Assembly: GCF_023571765.1 (NCBI RefSeq)
Contig: NZ_JAMJXC010000014.1
Span: 1 to 64,000, forward strand
DNA from: Xanthobacter aminoxidans
GTDB lineage: Bacteria > Pseudomonadota > Alphaproteobacteria > Rhizobiales > Xanthobacteraceae
DNA length: 64,000 nucleotides
Direction of reading: 5' to 3'
Shown: piece by piece, positions 50,910 to 60,585 of the stretch
Numbering within the stretch: the first letter of the stretch is position 1
How the letters are laid out: each line of letters begins with the position of its first letter
Made by a program: the position numbers and the translations under genes
The notes under the pieces: generated by a model
Databases searched by the model: none
The model's input: the letters and a program-made list of their open reading frames with translations, nothing else
Told to the model about the DNA's origin: nothing

Positions 50910-51419
50910 ATGAGCAATCAGGACGACATCCGCGAACTGCGGCGCAAGGTCGAATCCGGCCGCGCCCCGCGCCCGTTCTTCACCCGCGTGTCGCAGGCCG
51001 TATCGCGATGGGCGGGCAAGCCCGTCACCTTCATCATCGCGGTGCTGGTTCTGGTGGTCTGGGGGCTCACGGGGCCGATCTTCGGCTTCAACGACACCTG
51101 GCAGCTGGTCATCAACACCTCCACCAGCATCGTCACCTTCCTGATGGTGTTCCTGATCCAGAACAGCCAGAACCGCGACACGGCCGCGCTCCAGATCAAG
51201 CTGGACGAGCTGATCGCCCGCCTCGATGGCCCGCGCGAGAGCCTGCTCGACCTGGAGGATCTGGACGAGGAGGTGCTGGAGCGCCTCCGGCTCGAATATG
51301 CGCTCCTCGCCGACAAGGCGCGGGAGGACGGGGACAGCCGGGGCCGGGTGCCCCTCTCCGAGGCGCCGGAGTGCGATCCGGGCCGGGGGAAGGCCGAAGG
51401 CGCGCCGGTCGCCGGCTGA
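50910..51419 (+). CDS. Low-affinity iron permease family membrane protein
   Basis: Protein of 169 residues. Two transmembrane helices (VTFIIAVLVLVVWGLTGPIF and TSTSIVTFLMVFLIQNSQ) flank FNDTWQLVINTSTS. NRDTAALQIKLDELI follows, the conserved pattern of the low-affinity iron permease (Fet4-like) domain found in many bacteria. The C-terminal 50 residues are acidic and probably cytoplasmic. The ATG at 50,910 has gcggagg upstream. Transport activity of bacterial members has not been shown to my knowledge, so the name is by family. Confidence 0.75.
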   Translation: MSNQDDIRELRRKVESGRAPRPFFTRVSQAVSRWAGKPVTFIIAVLVLVVWGLTGPIFGFNDTWQLVINTSTSIVTFLMVFLIQNSQNRDTAALQIKLDELIARLDGPRESLLDLEDLDEEVLERLRLEYALLADKAREDGDSRGRVPLSEAPECDPGRGKAEGAPVAG

Positions 51420-51428
51420 GCCGTCTGT

Positions 51429-53129
51429 TCAGAGTGCCGCGACGGCAAACGCCTCGGGCGGCGCTCCGGCGCGCATCCGCGCCGCCATGGTCTCGTAGGC
51501 GCTCTCGATGTGGCGCGCATAAAGGTCCACGGCGAACAGCGGCGAGGCGGGCAGTCCCGCCTGGAGGCGGGCGCGCACCTCGGCGAGCGCCGCGGGATCA
51601 CGGGCGAGCGAAATGGCGAGCGCCTCGAACGCCCCGGGCGTGGTCGTCGCGAGATCACCCAGGCCCACCTGACGCATGAGGCAGTCCGCCACCCGCGAGG
51701 CGAAGGAGCGGCCGGTGCGGGTCACGATGGGCACCCCGCGCCGCAGCGCATCGCTGGCGGTGGTGTGGGCGGTGTAGGGGAAGGTGTCGAGGAAGAGGTC
51801 CGCATGGCCGATGCGGGCGAGATGCTCCTTCAGCGGCACGCGCGGCGCGAAGACGAGCCGCGATGGGTCGAGCCCGCGCCGCTCGGCCTCCCGGCGCAGA
51901 TTGTCGTCTGTGCCGGCCCGCCCCTCCAGCAGCCAGAGCACCGATCCCGGCACGGCGGCGAGGATGCGGGCGAAGCTGGAGAAGGCTTCCGGATCAAGCT
52001 TCCAGGCGGCATTGAAGGAGACGAACACGAAGGCGTCTTCGGGCAGCCCGCAGGCGGCGCGTCCCGGCGGCTCGGCGACGGGCAGGTCGGGATCGTTCGG
52101 TTGGTAGCAGTGCGGCAGCTGGACGATCTTTTCGCTGTAGAAAGGCGCATCCGCGAAGGGCAGCACCACCGGATCGGCGATCACGTAGTCGAAGAAGCTG
52201 GCTCCGCTGGTGCCGGGATAGCCCAGGAAGGCCACCTGTACCGGCGCCGGGCGATGGGCGAACAGGGCCATGCGCTCGCCCTGGGTGTGGCCCATGAGGT
52301 CGACGGCGATGTCGATGCCGAGCCCGGCCATCTGCCGGGCGATGTCCTCGGTGCTCGCCTTCTCCACATCGAGGAAGCGGTCCACCGCCCCCTTCACCCG
52401 CGCCCGCTCGGGCGAGCCGTCGTCCGGGCCGATGGAGACGGCGGTGATCTCGAACCGGCTGCGGTCGTGCCGGTCCAGCAGGCCGGCGATGAGGTGGGTG
52501 GTGGGATGGATGCGGAAGTCGGCCGAGACGTAGGCGACGCGGATCGGGCCCGTGGCGGCGCGCCGGGCGGAGTGATCGAAAACGAGCGGCCGCGCGGGCG
52601 TCTTCTCCGCCTCCACCCAGCGCCGTGCCCCGGCGAGATGCATCGCGGGGTCGTCCAGATAGAGCGTGAGGAAGGGAATGGAGGGCGCGCTCTGGCCGAT
52701 GGCGCCGAGCCGCAGGTTTTCCAGAAGCCGCGCGTGGCCGCGCCAGTCGCAGGTGGCGCGGCGGGCGGGAAACAGCACGTTGGCGGCGAGCGGCAGGGTC
52801 GGGTCGCGCGCGAAGGCCTCGCCCATGGCGGCGACTTCCTCGGCCGTGCGCTTCAGCGCGCCGTAAGCGAGGGCGAGATTGTAATGGAGCTTGGGATCGT
52901 CCGGCCGCCGCGCCAGCGCCTTGCGATAGAGCTCGATGGCCTCCGCCTCGCGGCCCTGCCGGGCGCGGCAGATGCCGAGCAGCTGGATGACGTCGGCATG
53001 GTCCGGGACGGACTTCAGGATCTTGCGATAGGCCCGCGCCGCGTCCTCATACTGCTCGCGCAACTGGAGCTGGTAGCCGTCATAGAGCAGCTTCGCGAGG
53101 GGCGGGGGGAGCGGAGGGGGCTGGGACAT
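51429..53129 (-). CDS. TPR-containing SPINDLY/OGT-like glycosyltransferase
   Basis: Protein of 566 residues. Residues about 20-115 hold two to three TPR units (YRKILKSVPDHADVIQLLGI, YRKALARRPDDPKLHYNLAL). The C-terminal GT41 domain has RVAYVSADFRIHPTTHLI, DIAVDLMGHTQGERMALFAH, RPAPVQVAFLGYPGTSG, YVIADPVVLP and DLFLDTFPYTAHTTASDALR. These are the O-GlcNAc/SPY transferase signatures. It probably glycosylates a surface or motility protein; no flagellin or adhesin target is encoded nearby. Confidence 0.9.
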   Translation of the reverse strand: MSQPPPLPPPLAKLLYDGYQLQLREQYEDAARAYRKILKSVPDHADVIQLLGICRARQGREAEAIELYRKALARRPDDPKLHYNLALAYGALKRTAEEVAAMGEAFARDPTLPLAANVLFPARRATCDWRGHARLLENLRLGAIGQSAPSIPFLTLYLDDPAMHLAGARRWVEAEKTPARPLVFDHSARRAATGPIRVAYVSADFRIHPTTHLIAGLLDRHDRSRFEITAVSIGPDDGSPERARVKGAVDRFLDVEKASTEDIARQMAGLGIDIAVDLMGHTQGERMALFAHRPAPVQVAFLGYPGTSGASFFDYVIADPVVLPFADAPFYSEKIVQLPHCYQPNDPDLPVAEPPGRAACGLPEDAFVFVSFNAAWKLDPEAFSSFARILAAVPGSVLWLLEGRAGTDDNLRREAERRGLDPSRLVFAPRVPLKEHLARIGHADLFLDTFPYTAHTTASDALRRGVPIVTRTGRSFASRVADCLMRQVGLGDLATTTPGAFEALAISLARDPAALAEVRARLQAGLPASPLFAVDLYARHIESAYETMAARMRAGAPPEAFAVAAL

Positions 53130-53285
53130 GGTCTCGGTCGGCTGGGCTCTGCAAGTCGGCTGGGCGCAGCCAGCGCGAAGGGGAGGCGTTGGGCGCCTCT
53201 AGCATGCGGGCGCCGATGGCGATAGGCAGGGGCTGGCGCGCCCGGCCGCCACGCCGGCCACCGACCGATCTTCTGGAGGAACCCC

Positions 53286-53816
53286 ATGCCGCTTTATGCC
53301 CTCGACGGCATCGCCCCGGAGCTGCCCGCCTCCGGCAATTTCTGGATCGCCCCCACCGCCGTCCTCATCGGCCGGGTGATCGTGAAGGAGGGCGCGAGCA
53401 TCTGGTTTGGCGCGGTGCTGCGCGGCGACAATGAGCCCATCGTCGTCGGCGAGGGCACGAACATCCAGGAGAACTGCGTTCTCCACACCGACCCCGGCTA
53501 TCCCATGACGCTCGGCCCCAAGGCCACCATTGGCCATAATGTGACGCTGCATGGCTGCACGGTGGGGGAGGGGGCGCTGGTGGGCATGGGCGCGACCGTG
53601 CTCAACGGCGCGGTCATCGGCGATCACTGCCTCGTCGGCTCCATGGCCCTCGTGACCGAGGGCAAGACCTTCGAGCCCTATTCGCTCATTGTCGGCGCTC
53701 CGGCCAAGGTCGCCCGCACGCTGGACGAGGCGGCGGCCGAGCGGCTGATCGCGACGGCGGCGGGCTACCAGCACCGCTGGCCCCAGTATGCGGCCGGCCT
53801 CAAGCGCATCGACTGA
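53286..53816 (+). CDS. Gamma carbonic anhydrase-family protein
   Basis: Left-handed beta-helix protein of 176 residues. SIWFGAVLRGDNEPIVVGEG, TNIQENCVLHTDPGYPM and IGHNVTLHGCTVGEGALVGM supply the three metal-binding His residues of gamma-class carbonic anhydrases, and hexapeptide repeats continue through VLNGAVIGDHCLVGSMALV. CO2 hydration activity varies in this family. It is a single-gene unit ending at a strong terminator. Confidence 0.9.
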   Translation: MPLYALDGIAPELPASGNFWIAPTAVLIGRVIVKEGASIWFGAVLRGDNEPIVVGEGTNIQENCVLHTDPGYPMTLGPKATIGHNVTLHGCTVGEGALVGMGATVLNGAVIGDHCLVGSMALVTEGKTFEPYSLIVGAPAKVARTLDEAAAERLIATAAGYQHRWPQYAAGLKRID

Positions 53817-53837
53817 GGGTCCGCCGTATTTCAATGC

Positions 53838-53877
53838 AAAACGGGCCGGAACCGCGGCGTCGGTTCCGGCCCGTTTT
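53838..53877. terminator. Bidirectional terminator between carbonic anhydrase and peptidase genes
   Basis: AAAACGGGCCGGAACC (53,838-53,853) and GGTTCCGGCCCGTTTT (53,862-53,877) form a perfect 16-bp inverted repeat with an 8-nt loop, A run on one side and T run on the other. Confidence 0.9.
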
Positions 53878-53927
53878 CGTCTCGCTGAGGCAGAAGCCGG
53901 CGAGGCGACCCTTTGAAGGTCAAGCTG

Positions 53928-54611
53928 TCAGCGGCCGGTGCCCACCACCGGCGGCACCCGGGTCTCGCCGAGGGACACCCACTGGGAGGGATCTTCCTTC
54001 GACTGGCGCTTGACGAAGCGATAGCCCGTGTCGGTCCAGGTGTGGATCTCGGCTTCCTGGTTGTCGAGGATGAGGTCGCCCTTGTCGGTGATGACGGTGA
54101 GCACGGCGTGGCCGTCGCCCTCGTGGTCGCGCACCACCGTGATGAGCAGAACAGAAGTCGGCCAGCCGGCGTTGATGAGGCGGCGGCGCTTTTCGAGCAC
54201 ATAGTCCTCGCAATCACCGCGGCCGTCGTCGGGATAGGCCCAGCGCTCGGTCTCGCCGTAATGGTCGAGGTCGGTTTCGGGCTGGACCACCTCGTTGACG
54301 GTGCGATTGACGCGCTCAAGCTCGGCCTTGTGCTCGGCATCGAGCCGGATCGCGGGCATGAGGGGACCGGCGGCGCGGCAGTCAGCGCCATTCTCGGCGC
54401 AGAAACGGACATAGCCGGACGGGGCGGAGGTGTAGCGCCCATCCGCGAGGTGGCGCGGCGCGAAGGCGGCGGCGAGGTTTGCGAGACGGAGCTGCCCGCG
54501 GGCGTCCTGCGCGCGATTTTCCTGCGCGGCGGCGGGGACGCTTGCGCCCAGAAGCGCGACCCATGCGGCCAGCGCCAGAGGAAGGCTGAGGAGCGAAACG
54601 CGCTTCGACAT
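53928..54611 (-). CDS. Transglutaminase-like cysteine peptidase (BTLCP)
   Basis: Secreted protein of 227 residues. The signal peptide runs to about AAA-QE near residue 30. The bacterial transglutaminase-like cysteine protease motif is GRGDCEDYVLEKRRRLINAG with the catalytic Cys, followed by EGDGHAVLTV (His) and GDLILDNQ (Asp). Such alphaproteobacterial periplasmic peptidases include LapG-like enzymes that process adhesins, but no LapD-type partner is nearby. The ATG at 54,611 is chosen because the signal peptide begins there. Confidence 0.85.
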   Translation of the reverse strand: MSKRVSLLSLPLALAAWVALLGASVPAAAQENRAQDARGQLRLANLAAAFAPRHLADGRYTSAPSGYVRFCAENGADCRAAGPLMPAIRLDAEHKAELERVNRTVNEVVQPETDLDHYGETERWAYPDDGRGDCEDYVLEKRRRLINAGWPTSVLLITVVRDHEGDGHAVLTVITDKGDLILDNQEAEIHTWTDTGYRFVKRQSKEDPSQWVSLGETRVPPVVGTGR

Positions 54612-54811
54612 TGCCGGGGGTCCGAGCGGAGTTAACAAAAAGATAATGCCTCAACCCGTGGGGCTTGGCTCCGTCAACCTTCTGTTAACCTTAATGGCCC
54701 GGTTTCAATTTACCTCCCGATTCTGCGATCCTTTTGGGCTGTTGCGCCGCCGCCACCCCGGCACGCGCGACGCGACACTGTTGCGCTTGGCGCGTCCCTC
54801 GACCGATGCTA

Positions 54812-54831
54812 ATGACTGACGCGTCAGTCAT
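54812..54831. promoter_or_regulatory. TetR operator, perfect 20-bp palindrome
   Basis: ATGACTGACGCGTCAGTCAT is a complete palindrome 12 bp before the ATG of the TetR gene at 54,844, where it would cover the promoter of the tetR-HlyD-ABC operon. Autorepression is the natural reading. Confidence 0.75.
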
Positions 54832-54843
54832 AGCGAGGCGCCC

Positions 54844-55515
54844 ATGGCGCGAAGCCCTTCGGACCCACGCGAGAGCCCGCCCGAGCCACAGGCCCGGCGG
54901 CGGCGCGCGCCGGTCATGGACAAGGGCGAGCGGCGCCGCTCCATCCTCGATGCGGCGCTGGCGGAGTTCGCGGTCCACGGCTTTGCCGGCACGCGGCTGG
55001 ACGACGTGGCGCGCCGGGCAGGCGTCGCCAAGGGCACGCTCTATCTCTACTTCTCCGACAAGGAGGCGCTGTTCCGCGGGCTGGTGCAGGAGACCCTGAC
55101 GCCGGTCCTCGCAGATGCCGGCGGCATGGTGGCGCTGTTTCCGGGGACGACCCGCGAGCTTCTGGATCTGCTCATCGAGCTGCTCGCCCAGCGGGTGCTG
55201 GAAACGCCGGCGCAGGCGCTGGTGCGCCTGATGATCGCCGAGGGGCCGCGCTTTCCGGAGCTGGCCGCTTATTATCACCGGGAAGTGGTGGTGCGCGGCC
55301 TCGCGCTCATTCGCGCCATCGTCGCGCGGGGCATCGCCCGTGGTGAGATCGACAGCGACATTCCCGCCCGCTTCCCCCAGCTCGTCATCGCCCCTGCCAT
55401 CGTCGCGGTGGTGTGGAACAGCATGTTCGGCGCCTTCGATCCCCTCGACGTGCGCCAGTTCCTCGCCGCCCATCGCGACATGATCCTGCGTGGCCTTGGA
55501 TGGAGAGAGACGTGA
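54844..55515 (+). CDS. TetR/AcrR-family repressor of the efflux operon
   Basis: Repressor of 223 residues. The helix-turn-helix at about 48-70 reads AGTRLDDVARRAGVAKGTLY, then LYFSDKEALFRGLV. The C-terminal domain (LIELLAQRVLETPAQALVRL, PQLVIAPAIVAVVWNSMF) resembles regulators of RND or ABC efflux operons. The stop overlaps the GTG of the HlyD-like gene (GTGA), so it is the first gene of its own operon. It probably binds the palindrome at 54,812 and responds to a transported drug or solvent. Confidence 0.88.
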   Translation: MARSPSDPRESPPEPQARRRRAPVMDKGERRRSILDAALAEFAVHGFAGTRLDDVARRAGVAKGTLYLYFSDKEALFRGLVQETLTPVLADAGGMVALFPGTTRELLDLLIELLAQRVLETPAQALVRLMIAEGPRFPELAAYYHREVVVRGLALIRAIVARGIARGEIDSDIPARFPQLVIAPAIVAVVWNSMFGAFDPLDVRQFLAAHRDMILRGLGWRET

Positions 55516-56489
55516 CCCGCGCTCCCGCATTGTGCGCCATGCTAGTCCGTGCCCTCGCCCTCGCCGCTGCGATCGGCCTCGCCGGCTGCAACGGCGACGG
55601 GACAGGTGGCTTCTCCGGCTATGTGGAGGGGGATCTGGTGTTCATCGGTCCCACCGAGGCCGGGCGCGTCACCGCGCTTCTGGTGGAGGAGGGGGCGCAG
55701 GTGAAGGCCGGGCAGATGCTGGCGAAGGTGGAGGACGATCTCCAGACCGCCGACCGGGACGCTGCCGCCGCCCAGCTCAAGGAGGCAGAGGCCCGCCTCG
55801 CCAATGCCCGCTCGCCGCTCCAGCGGCCGGAGGAGGTGGCGGTGCTGGAAGCGTCCGAGCGGCGCGCCGCCGCGGCCCTCGACCTCTCCCGCATCGATCT
55901 GGATCGCCAGAAGACGCTGGTGCCCAAGGGCGCCTCCTCCCAGGCGAACCTCGATTCCGCACAGCACCTGTACGACCAGAACCAGGCCGCCCTCGACGAG
56001 GCGCAGCGCCGCATCGCGGCCGCCCGCATCGCCGCGCGCACCCAGGACATCGAGGCCGCCGAGCAGGCCACCCAGACGGCGAAGGCGAACCTCGCGGCGG
56101 CCCAGATCCGGCTCGACCGCCGCAGCGTGAAGGCTCCGACGGACGGCCCCGTCCAGACCGTCTATTACCGGCCGGGCGAGATGGTGCCGGAGGGCCGGCC
56201 CATCGTCTCCGTGCTGCCGCCGGGGCTGGTGAAGGTGCGTTTCTTCGTGCCCGAGGCGCAATTGCCGAAGGTCAAGGCCGGTGCCCCGGTCACCGTCACC
56301 TGCGACGGCTGCGCGCCGTTCACCGCCAAGGTGTCCTTCATCGCGGCGCAGGCCGAATATACCCCGCCGGTGATCTACAGCCGCGAGGAGCGCTCCAAGC
56401 TCGTCTACATGGTGGAAGCGCGGCCCGACGATCCCGCCAAGGCGAAGCCCGGCCAGCCGGTGAACGTGACGCTCGGAGCCGCGCCGTGA
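55512..56489 (+). CDS. HlyD-family periplasmic adaptor lipoprotein
   Basis: Membrane fusion protein of 325 residues from the GTG at 55,512. A lipoprotein signal with lipobox L-A-G-C (Cys26) comes first. The lipoyl/barrel part has EGDLVFIGPTEAGRVTALLV and EEGAQVKAGQMLAKVEDD. A long alpha-hairpin (about 85-200, heptad-rich Ala/Glu/Gln) follows, then VKAPTDGPVQTVYYRPGEMV. It links the ABC transporter to an outer-membrane channel that is not encoded here. The start overlaps tetR and the stop overlaps the ATPase gene, both GTGA. Confidence 0.88.
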   Translation: MTRAPALCAMLVRALALAAAIGLAGCNGDGTGGFSGYVEGDLVFIGPTEAGRVTALLVEEGAQVKAGQMLAKVEDDLQTADRDAAAAQLKEAEARLANARSPLQRPEEVAVLEASERRAAAALDLSRIDLDRQKTLVPKGASSQANLDSAQHLYDQNQAALDEAQRRIAAARIAARTQDIEAAEQATQTAKANLAAAQIRLDRRSVKAPTDGPVQTVYYRPGEMVPEGRPIVSVLPPGLVKVRFFVPEAQLPKVKAGAPVTVTCDGCAPFTAKVSFIAAQAEYTPPVIYSREERSKLVYMVEARPDDPAKAKPGQPVNVTLGAAP

Positions 56490-57463
56490 GCACGGCGGCG
56501 GCGCCGGTGCTCGATCCGGATGTGGTCATCGAGGTGGAGGGCCTCTCCAAGAGCTTCGGCGGGCATCGTGTGGTGGACAATCTCACCATGCGCGTGCGGC
56601 GGGGGCAGATCTACGGCTTCCTCGGCCCCAACGGCTCCGGCAAGACCACCACCATCCGCATGCTGTGCGGGCTGCTGACGCCGGACGCGGGGCGGGGCAC
56701 CTGCCTCGGCATGGACATCCTCACCGAGTCCCGCACCATCCGCGAGCACGTGGGCTACATGACCCAGCGCTTCTCGCTCTATCAGGATCTCTCGGTGCGG
56801 GAGAATCTGGAGTTCGTCGCCCGCCTCTATGGCGTGCCGCAGCCCGAGGCGGCGGCGAGCGCGGCCTTGCAGCGGCTGGGGCTGGAGGGGCGTGGCAAGC
56901 AGCTTGCCGGCGCGCTCTCCGGCGGCTGGAAGCAGCGGCTGGCGCTCGGCGCCTGCATCCTGCCCGGCCCGGACCTTCTCCTCTTGGACGAGCCCACGGC
57001 CGGCGTCGATCCCCAGGCGCGGCGCGAGTTCTGGGAGCAGATCCACGACCTCGCCGCCGAGGGGCTGACCGTGCTCGTCTCCACCCACTACATGGATGAG
57101 GCGGAGCGCTGCCACGAGATTGCGTATATCGCCTATGGCAAGCTCCTCGCCCAGGGCACGGTGCAGAGCGTCATCGCCGCCGCCGGCCTCACCACCGTGA
57201 CGGTGGAGGTGAAGGGCGAGGCGGGACAGGAGGCCGGGCGCATCGCCCGTGACCTCGCCCGCGACCTGTCCCAGCGCGCGGGGGTGGACATGGTGGCGCC
57301 CTTCGGCACGGCCCTGCACATCTCCGGCCGTGACGGCGCGGCGCTGGAGGCGGCCCTCGCGCCCTTCCGCTCGGACGAGCGCCTCGCGTTCCGCGCCGAT
57401 GCGCCCACGCTGGAGGACGTGTTCATCGACCTCATGCGCCGTTCCAAGGACGAGCTGCGATGA
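56486..57463 (+). CDS. ABC-2 transporter ATP-binding protein (YhhG/YbhF-like)
   Basis: ATPase of 325 residues from a GTG that overlaps the HlyD stop. Walker A is GFLGPNGSGKTTTIRML, the Q-loop is GYMTQRFSLYQDL, the signature is LSGGWKQRLALG (W-K in place of the common Q-Q), Walker B is LLLLDEPTAGVDP and the H-loop is VSTHYMDEAERC. A C-terminal accessory domain ends in LEDVFIDLMRR. It energises export with the next gene product. Confidence 0.92.
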   Translation: MSTAAAPVLDPDVVIEVEGLSKSFGGHRVVDNLTMRVRRGQIYGFLGPNGSGKTTTIRMLCGLLTPDAGRGTCLGMDILTESRTIREHVGYMTQRFSLYQDLSVRENLEFVARLYGVPQPEAAASAALQRLGLEGRGKQLAGALSGGWKQRLALGACILPGPDLLLLDEPTAGVDPQARREFWEQIHDLAAEGLTVLVSTHYMDEAERCHEIAYIAYGKLLAQGTVQSVIAAAGLTTVTVEVKGEAGQEAGRIARDLARDLSQRAGVDMVAPFGTALHISGRDGAALEAALAPFRSDERLAFRADAPTLEDVFIDLMRRSKDELR

Positions 57464-58596
57464 GCGCCCGCGCCGCGCGGGGCGGCTTCCTGACGCGCGT
57501 CGGCGCCATGATCGTGAAGGAGTTCATCCAGCTCCGCCGCGATCGGGTGACGTTCGCGACGATGATCATGATCCCGCTGCTGCAGCTGATCCTGTTCGGC
57601 TATGCCATCAACACCACGCCGCGCAACCTGCCCACGGCGGTCTTCACCCACGAGAACAACGAGGTGAGCCGCGCCATCCTCGCAGCCCTGCGCAACACCG
57701 CCTTCTTCGCCTTCGTGCGCGAGGTGAAGAGCGCGGAGGATGCCGAGCACATGATCCGCTCGGGCGAGGTGCTGTTCTTCGTGGAGATCCCGGCCGGGTT
57801 CGAGCGGTCGCTGCGGCGGGGGGAGACGCCCCAGCTTCTCGTGGCGGCGGACGCCACCGATCCCGTCGGCTCGGCCAATGCGCTGGCCGCGCTTGCCGGC
57901 GTCGTCAATTCGGCCCTCGTGCGCGAGCGATTCGTGGATGCGCCGGGCAGCGCCGCGTTCGAGATTGTACAGCACCGGCGCTACAACCCCGCCGGCACCA
58001 GCCAGCTCAACATCGTGCCGGGCCTGCTCGGCACCATCCTCACCATGACCATGCTGATCTTCACCGCTTTGTCGGTGACGCGCGAGATCGAGCGGGGGAC
58101 CATGGAGAGCCTCCTCTCCATGCCCATCCACCCGGTGGAGATCATGCTGGGCAAGATCACGCCCTATGTGCTGGTGGGCATCCTGCAGGCGCTGCTCATC
58201 ATGGGCGCGGGGATGATTCTCTTCGGCGTGCCGCTGGAGGGCAGCGCGATCCTGCTGGCGGTGGCGACGCTGCTGTTCATCGTCGTCAACCTGTCCATCG
58301 GCTACACCTTCTCCACCCTGGCGCAGAACCAGCTCCAGGCGGTGCAGATGTCGTTCATGTTCTTCCTGCCCTCCATCCTGCTGTCGGGCTTCATGTTTCC
58401 GTTCTCGGGCATGCCGCTCTGGGCGCAATGGATCGGCGAGGGGCTGCCGCTGACCCACTATCTGAGGATGGTGCGCGGCATCCTTCTGAAAGGGTCCGGC
58501 TTCTCCGACCTGACCACCGATGCGGGCGCGCTGGTGGTGCTGATGCTGGTCGCGATGGCCATAGCCGTGGCGAGATTCCGGCAAACTCTGGACTAA
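57460..58596 (+). CDS. ABC-2 family transporter permease (YhhJ/YbhR-like)
   Basis: Inner-membrane permease of 378 residues. An N-terminal helix (FATMIMIPLLQLILFGYAI) is followed by a large periplasmic loop and five C-terminal helices, including LLGTILTMTMLIFTALSVT, REIERGTMESLLSMPIHP and MFFLPSILLSGFMFPFSG. Family transporters act with HlyD-like adaptors in drug or toxicant export. The ATG overlaps the ATPase stop (ATGA). Only one permease gene is present, where ybhFSR-type systems have two, so it may work as a homodimer. Confidence 0.9.
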   Translation: MSARAARGGFLTRVGAMIVKEFIQLRRDRVTFATMIMIPLLQLILFGYAINTTPRNLPTAVFTHENNEVSRAILAALRNTAFFAFVREVKSAEDAEHMIRSGEVLFFVEIPAGFERSLRRGETPQLLVAADATDPVGSANALAALAGVVNSALVRERFVDAPGSAAFEIVQHRRYNPAGTSQLNIVPGLLGTILTMTMLIFTALSVTREIERGTMESLLSMPIHPVEIMLGKITPYVLVGILQALLIMGAGMILFGVPLEGSAILLAVATLLFIVVNLSIGYTFSTLAQNQLQAVQMSFMFFLPSILLSGFMFPFSGMPLWAQWIGEGLPLTHYLRMVRGILLKGSGFSDLTTDAGALVVLMLVAMAIAVARFRQTLD

Positions 58597-58910
58597 AAGC
58601 CGTGCGGCATGTGGCCGCGAAGTTTTGGCGCTTGCCGGAAATCGGGCTGTGGAAAATAGTGGCCCTTCTGGTGGAGCCTGGAGGCGTTCCAGGCTCGCGC
58701 GTCCAGCGTTTGCACGATGGCTATGCGACCTGATGTCCGCTGCACTGCGGCAATAGGCTTGCCGACTTGCGACGGCCCGCCACAGCGCACATCCGTATTT
58801 CGACGGGCATAGCCTTTGACCTGCGTCAAGGTGAAAAACGGTCCTAGGGCGTTGTTCTGCGTCCTAGTCCCCCGGGTGTAGTTCTGCGCTCCGGCGTGAA
58901 GGGTCCACAG
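58597..58910. other. Intergenic region upstream of ccoN
   Basis: About 310 bp with no gene supported. It ends the efflux operon and carries the FNR/FixK-type box at 58,816 and the ccoN leader. A 150-codon antisense frame through it has no family resemblance. Confidence 0.6.
58816..58829. promoter_or_regulatory. FNR/FixK-type box upstream of ccoN
   Basis: TTGACCTGCGTCAA matches the TTGAY-N4-RTCAA consensus of FNR/FixK/Anr sites. It lies 82 bp before the ccoN ATG, suiting oxygen-limited activation of cbb3 oxidase. Confidence 0.75.
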
Positions 58911-60575
58911 ATGACAACATTGCAAGCTCCAATCCAGCCCCCGGCGAAGTCGTTGAGGTGGGGTGAGGGCGCTCTCATCGGGGTGTTCTCCCTCTTCGCC
59001 CTTTTCTCGATCGTCGTGGCGGCGAAGGCCTACACGCCGGAATTCGCGTTCCACGCTTACCTGTTCGCCGCGGCGAGCATCGCGGCCGTGTTCGCCATCG
59101 GCAACCGCTACATGAACCGCCCGGCCGGCCCTGTGCCGCAGTTCATTGACGGCAAGCCCAACTACAACATGGGCGTGGTGAAGTTCGCCACCATCGCCGC
59201 CGTGGTGTGGGGCATCGCCGGCTTCCTGGTGGGTGTCATCGCCGCGCTGCAGCTGGCCTTCCCGCTGTTCAACTTCGATCTGCCCTGGATTTCATTCGGC
59301 CGGTTGCGGCCGCTGCACACCTCGGCGGTGATCTTCGCCTTCGGCGGCAACGTGCTCCTCGCCACGTCCTTCTACGTGGTGCAGCGGACCTCGCGCGCCC
59401 GCCTCGCTGGCGACCTCGCCCCGTGGTTCGTGATCCTCGGCTACAACTTCTTCATCGTCATTGCCGGTACGGGCTACCTGCTCGGCATCACCCAGGGCAA
59501 GGAATACGCCGAGCCCGAGTGGTATTCCGACCTGTGGCTCACCGTGGTCTGGGTCACCTACCTGCTGGTGTTCCTGGTGACGCTGCTGAAGCGCAACGAG
59601 CCGCATATCTATGTGGCCAACTGGTTCTACCTGGCCTTCATCATCACCATCGCGGTCCTGCATCTCGGCAACAACGCCACCATCCCGGTGTCGGTCTTCT
59701 CGCCGAAGTCCTACATCCTGTGGTCCGGCGTGCAGGACGCCATGTTCCAGTGGTGGTACGGCCACAACGCGGTGGGCTTCTTCCTGACCGCCGGCTTCCT
59801 CGCCCTGATGTACTATTTCATCCCGAAGCGCGCCGAGCGGCCGGTCTATTCCTACCGCCTGTCCATCGTGCACTTCTGGGCGCTGATCTTCATCTACATC
59901 TGGGCCGGCCCGCACCACCTGCACTACACGGCGCTGCCGGACTGGGCGCAGACGCTGGGCATGACCTTCTCGGTGATCCTGTGGATGCCCTCTTGGGGCG
60001 GCATGATCAACGGCCTCATGACGCTCTCCGGCGCCTGGGACAAGCTGCGCACCGATCCCGTCATCCGCATGATGGTGGTGGCCGTCGCCTTCTACGGCAT
60101 GTCCACCTTCGAAGGTCCGATGATGTCGGTGAAGGCGGTGAACTCGCTCAGCCACTACACCGAATGGACCATCGGCCACGTGCACTCCGGCGCGCTGGGC
60201 TGGGTGGCCTACATCTCCTTCGGCGCCATCTACTGCCTGGTGCCCTGGCTCTGGAACAAGCGCGAAATGTATTCGGTCAAGGCCATCAACTGGCACTTCT
60301 GGGTCTCGACCCTCGGCATCGTGCTCTACATCTCCTCGATGTGGGTCGCGGGCATCCTGCAGGGCCTCATGTGGCGCGCCTACACGCAGCTGGGCTTCCT
60401 CGAATACTCGTTCATCGAGACGGTCGAGGCGATGCATCCGCTCTACGTGATCCGTGCCCTGGGCGGCATCCTCTTCCTCACGGGCGCTCTCATCATGGCC
60501 TGGAACATCTGGAAGACCATCACCACGCCCCAGACCGCAGCCGAGCGCGAGCTCGCCCTGCAGGCGGCCGAGTGA
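58911..60575 (+). CDS. ccoN: Cytochrome c oxidase cbb3-type subunit I
   Basis: Catalytic heme-copper subunit of 554 residues with about 12-14 transmembrane helices. Metal and heme His residues are visible in [43 protein letters not shown] and [14 protein letters not shown]. It reduces O2 to water with high affinity and pumps protons. The ATG at 58,911 is preferred over a GTG five codons upstream. First gene of ccoNOQP. Confidence 0.97.
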   Translation: MTTLQAPIQPPAKSLRWGEGALIGVFSLFALFSIVVAAKAYTPEFAFHAYLFAAASIAAVFAIGNRYMNRPAGPVPQFIDGKPNYNMGVVKFATIAAVVWGIAGFLVGVIAALQLAFPLFNFDLPWISFGRLRPLHTSAVIFAFGGNVLLATSFYVVQRTSRARLAGDLAPWFVILGYNFFIVIAGTGYLLGITQGKEYAEPEWYSDLWLTVVWVTYLLVFLVTLLKRNEPHIYVANWFYLAFIITIAVLHLGNNATIPVSVFSPKSYILWSGVQDAMFQWWYGHNAVGFFLTAGFLALMYYFIPKRAERPVYSYRLSIVHFWALIFIYIWAGPHHLHYTALPDWAQTLGMTFSVILWMPSWGGMINGLMTLSGAWDKLRTDPVIRMMVVAVAFYGMSTFEGPMMSVKAVNSLSHYTEWTIGHVHSGALGWVAYISFGAIYCLVPWLWNKREMYSVKAINWHFWVSTLGIVLYISSMWVAGILQGLMWRAYTQLGFLEYSFIETVEAMHPLYVIRALGGILFLTGALIMAWNIWKTITTPQTAAERELALQAAE

Positions 60576-60585
60576 GGAGGCGAGC

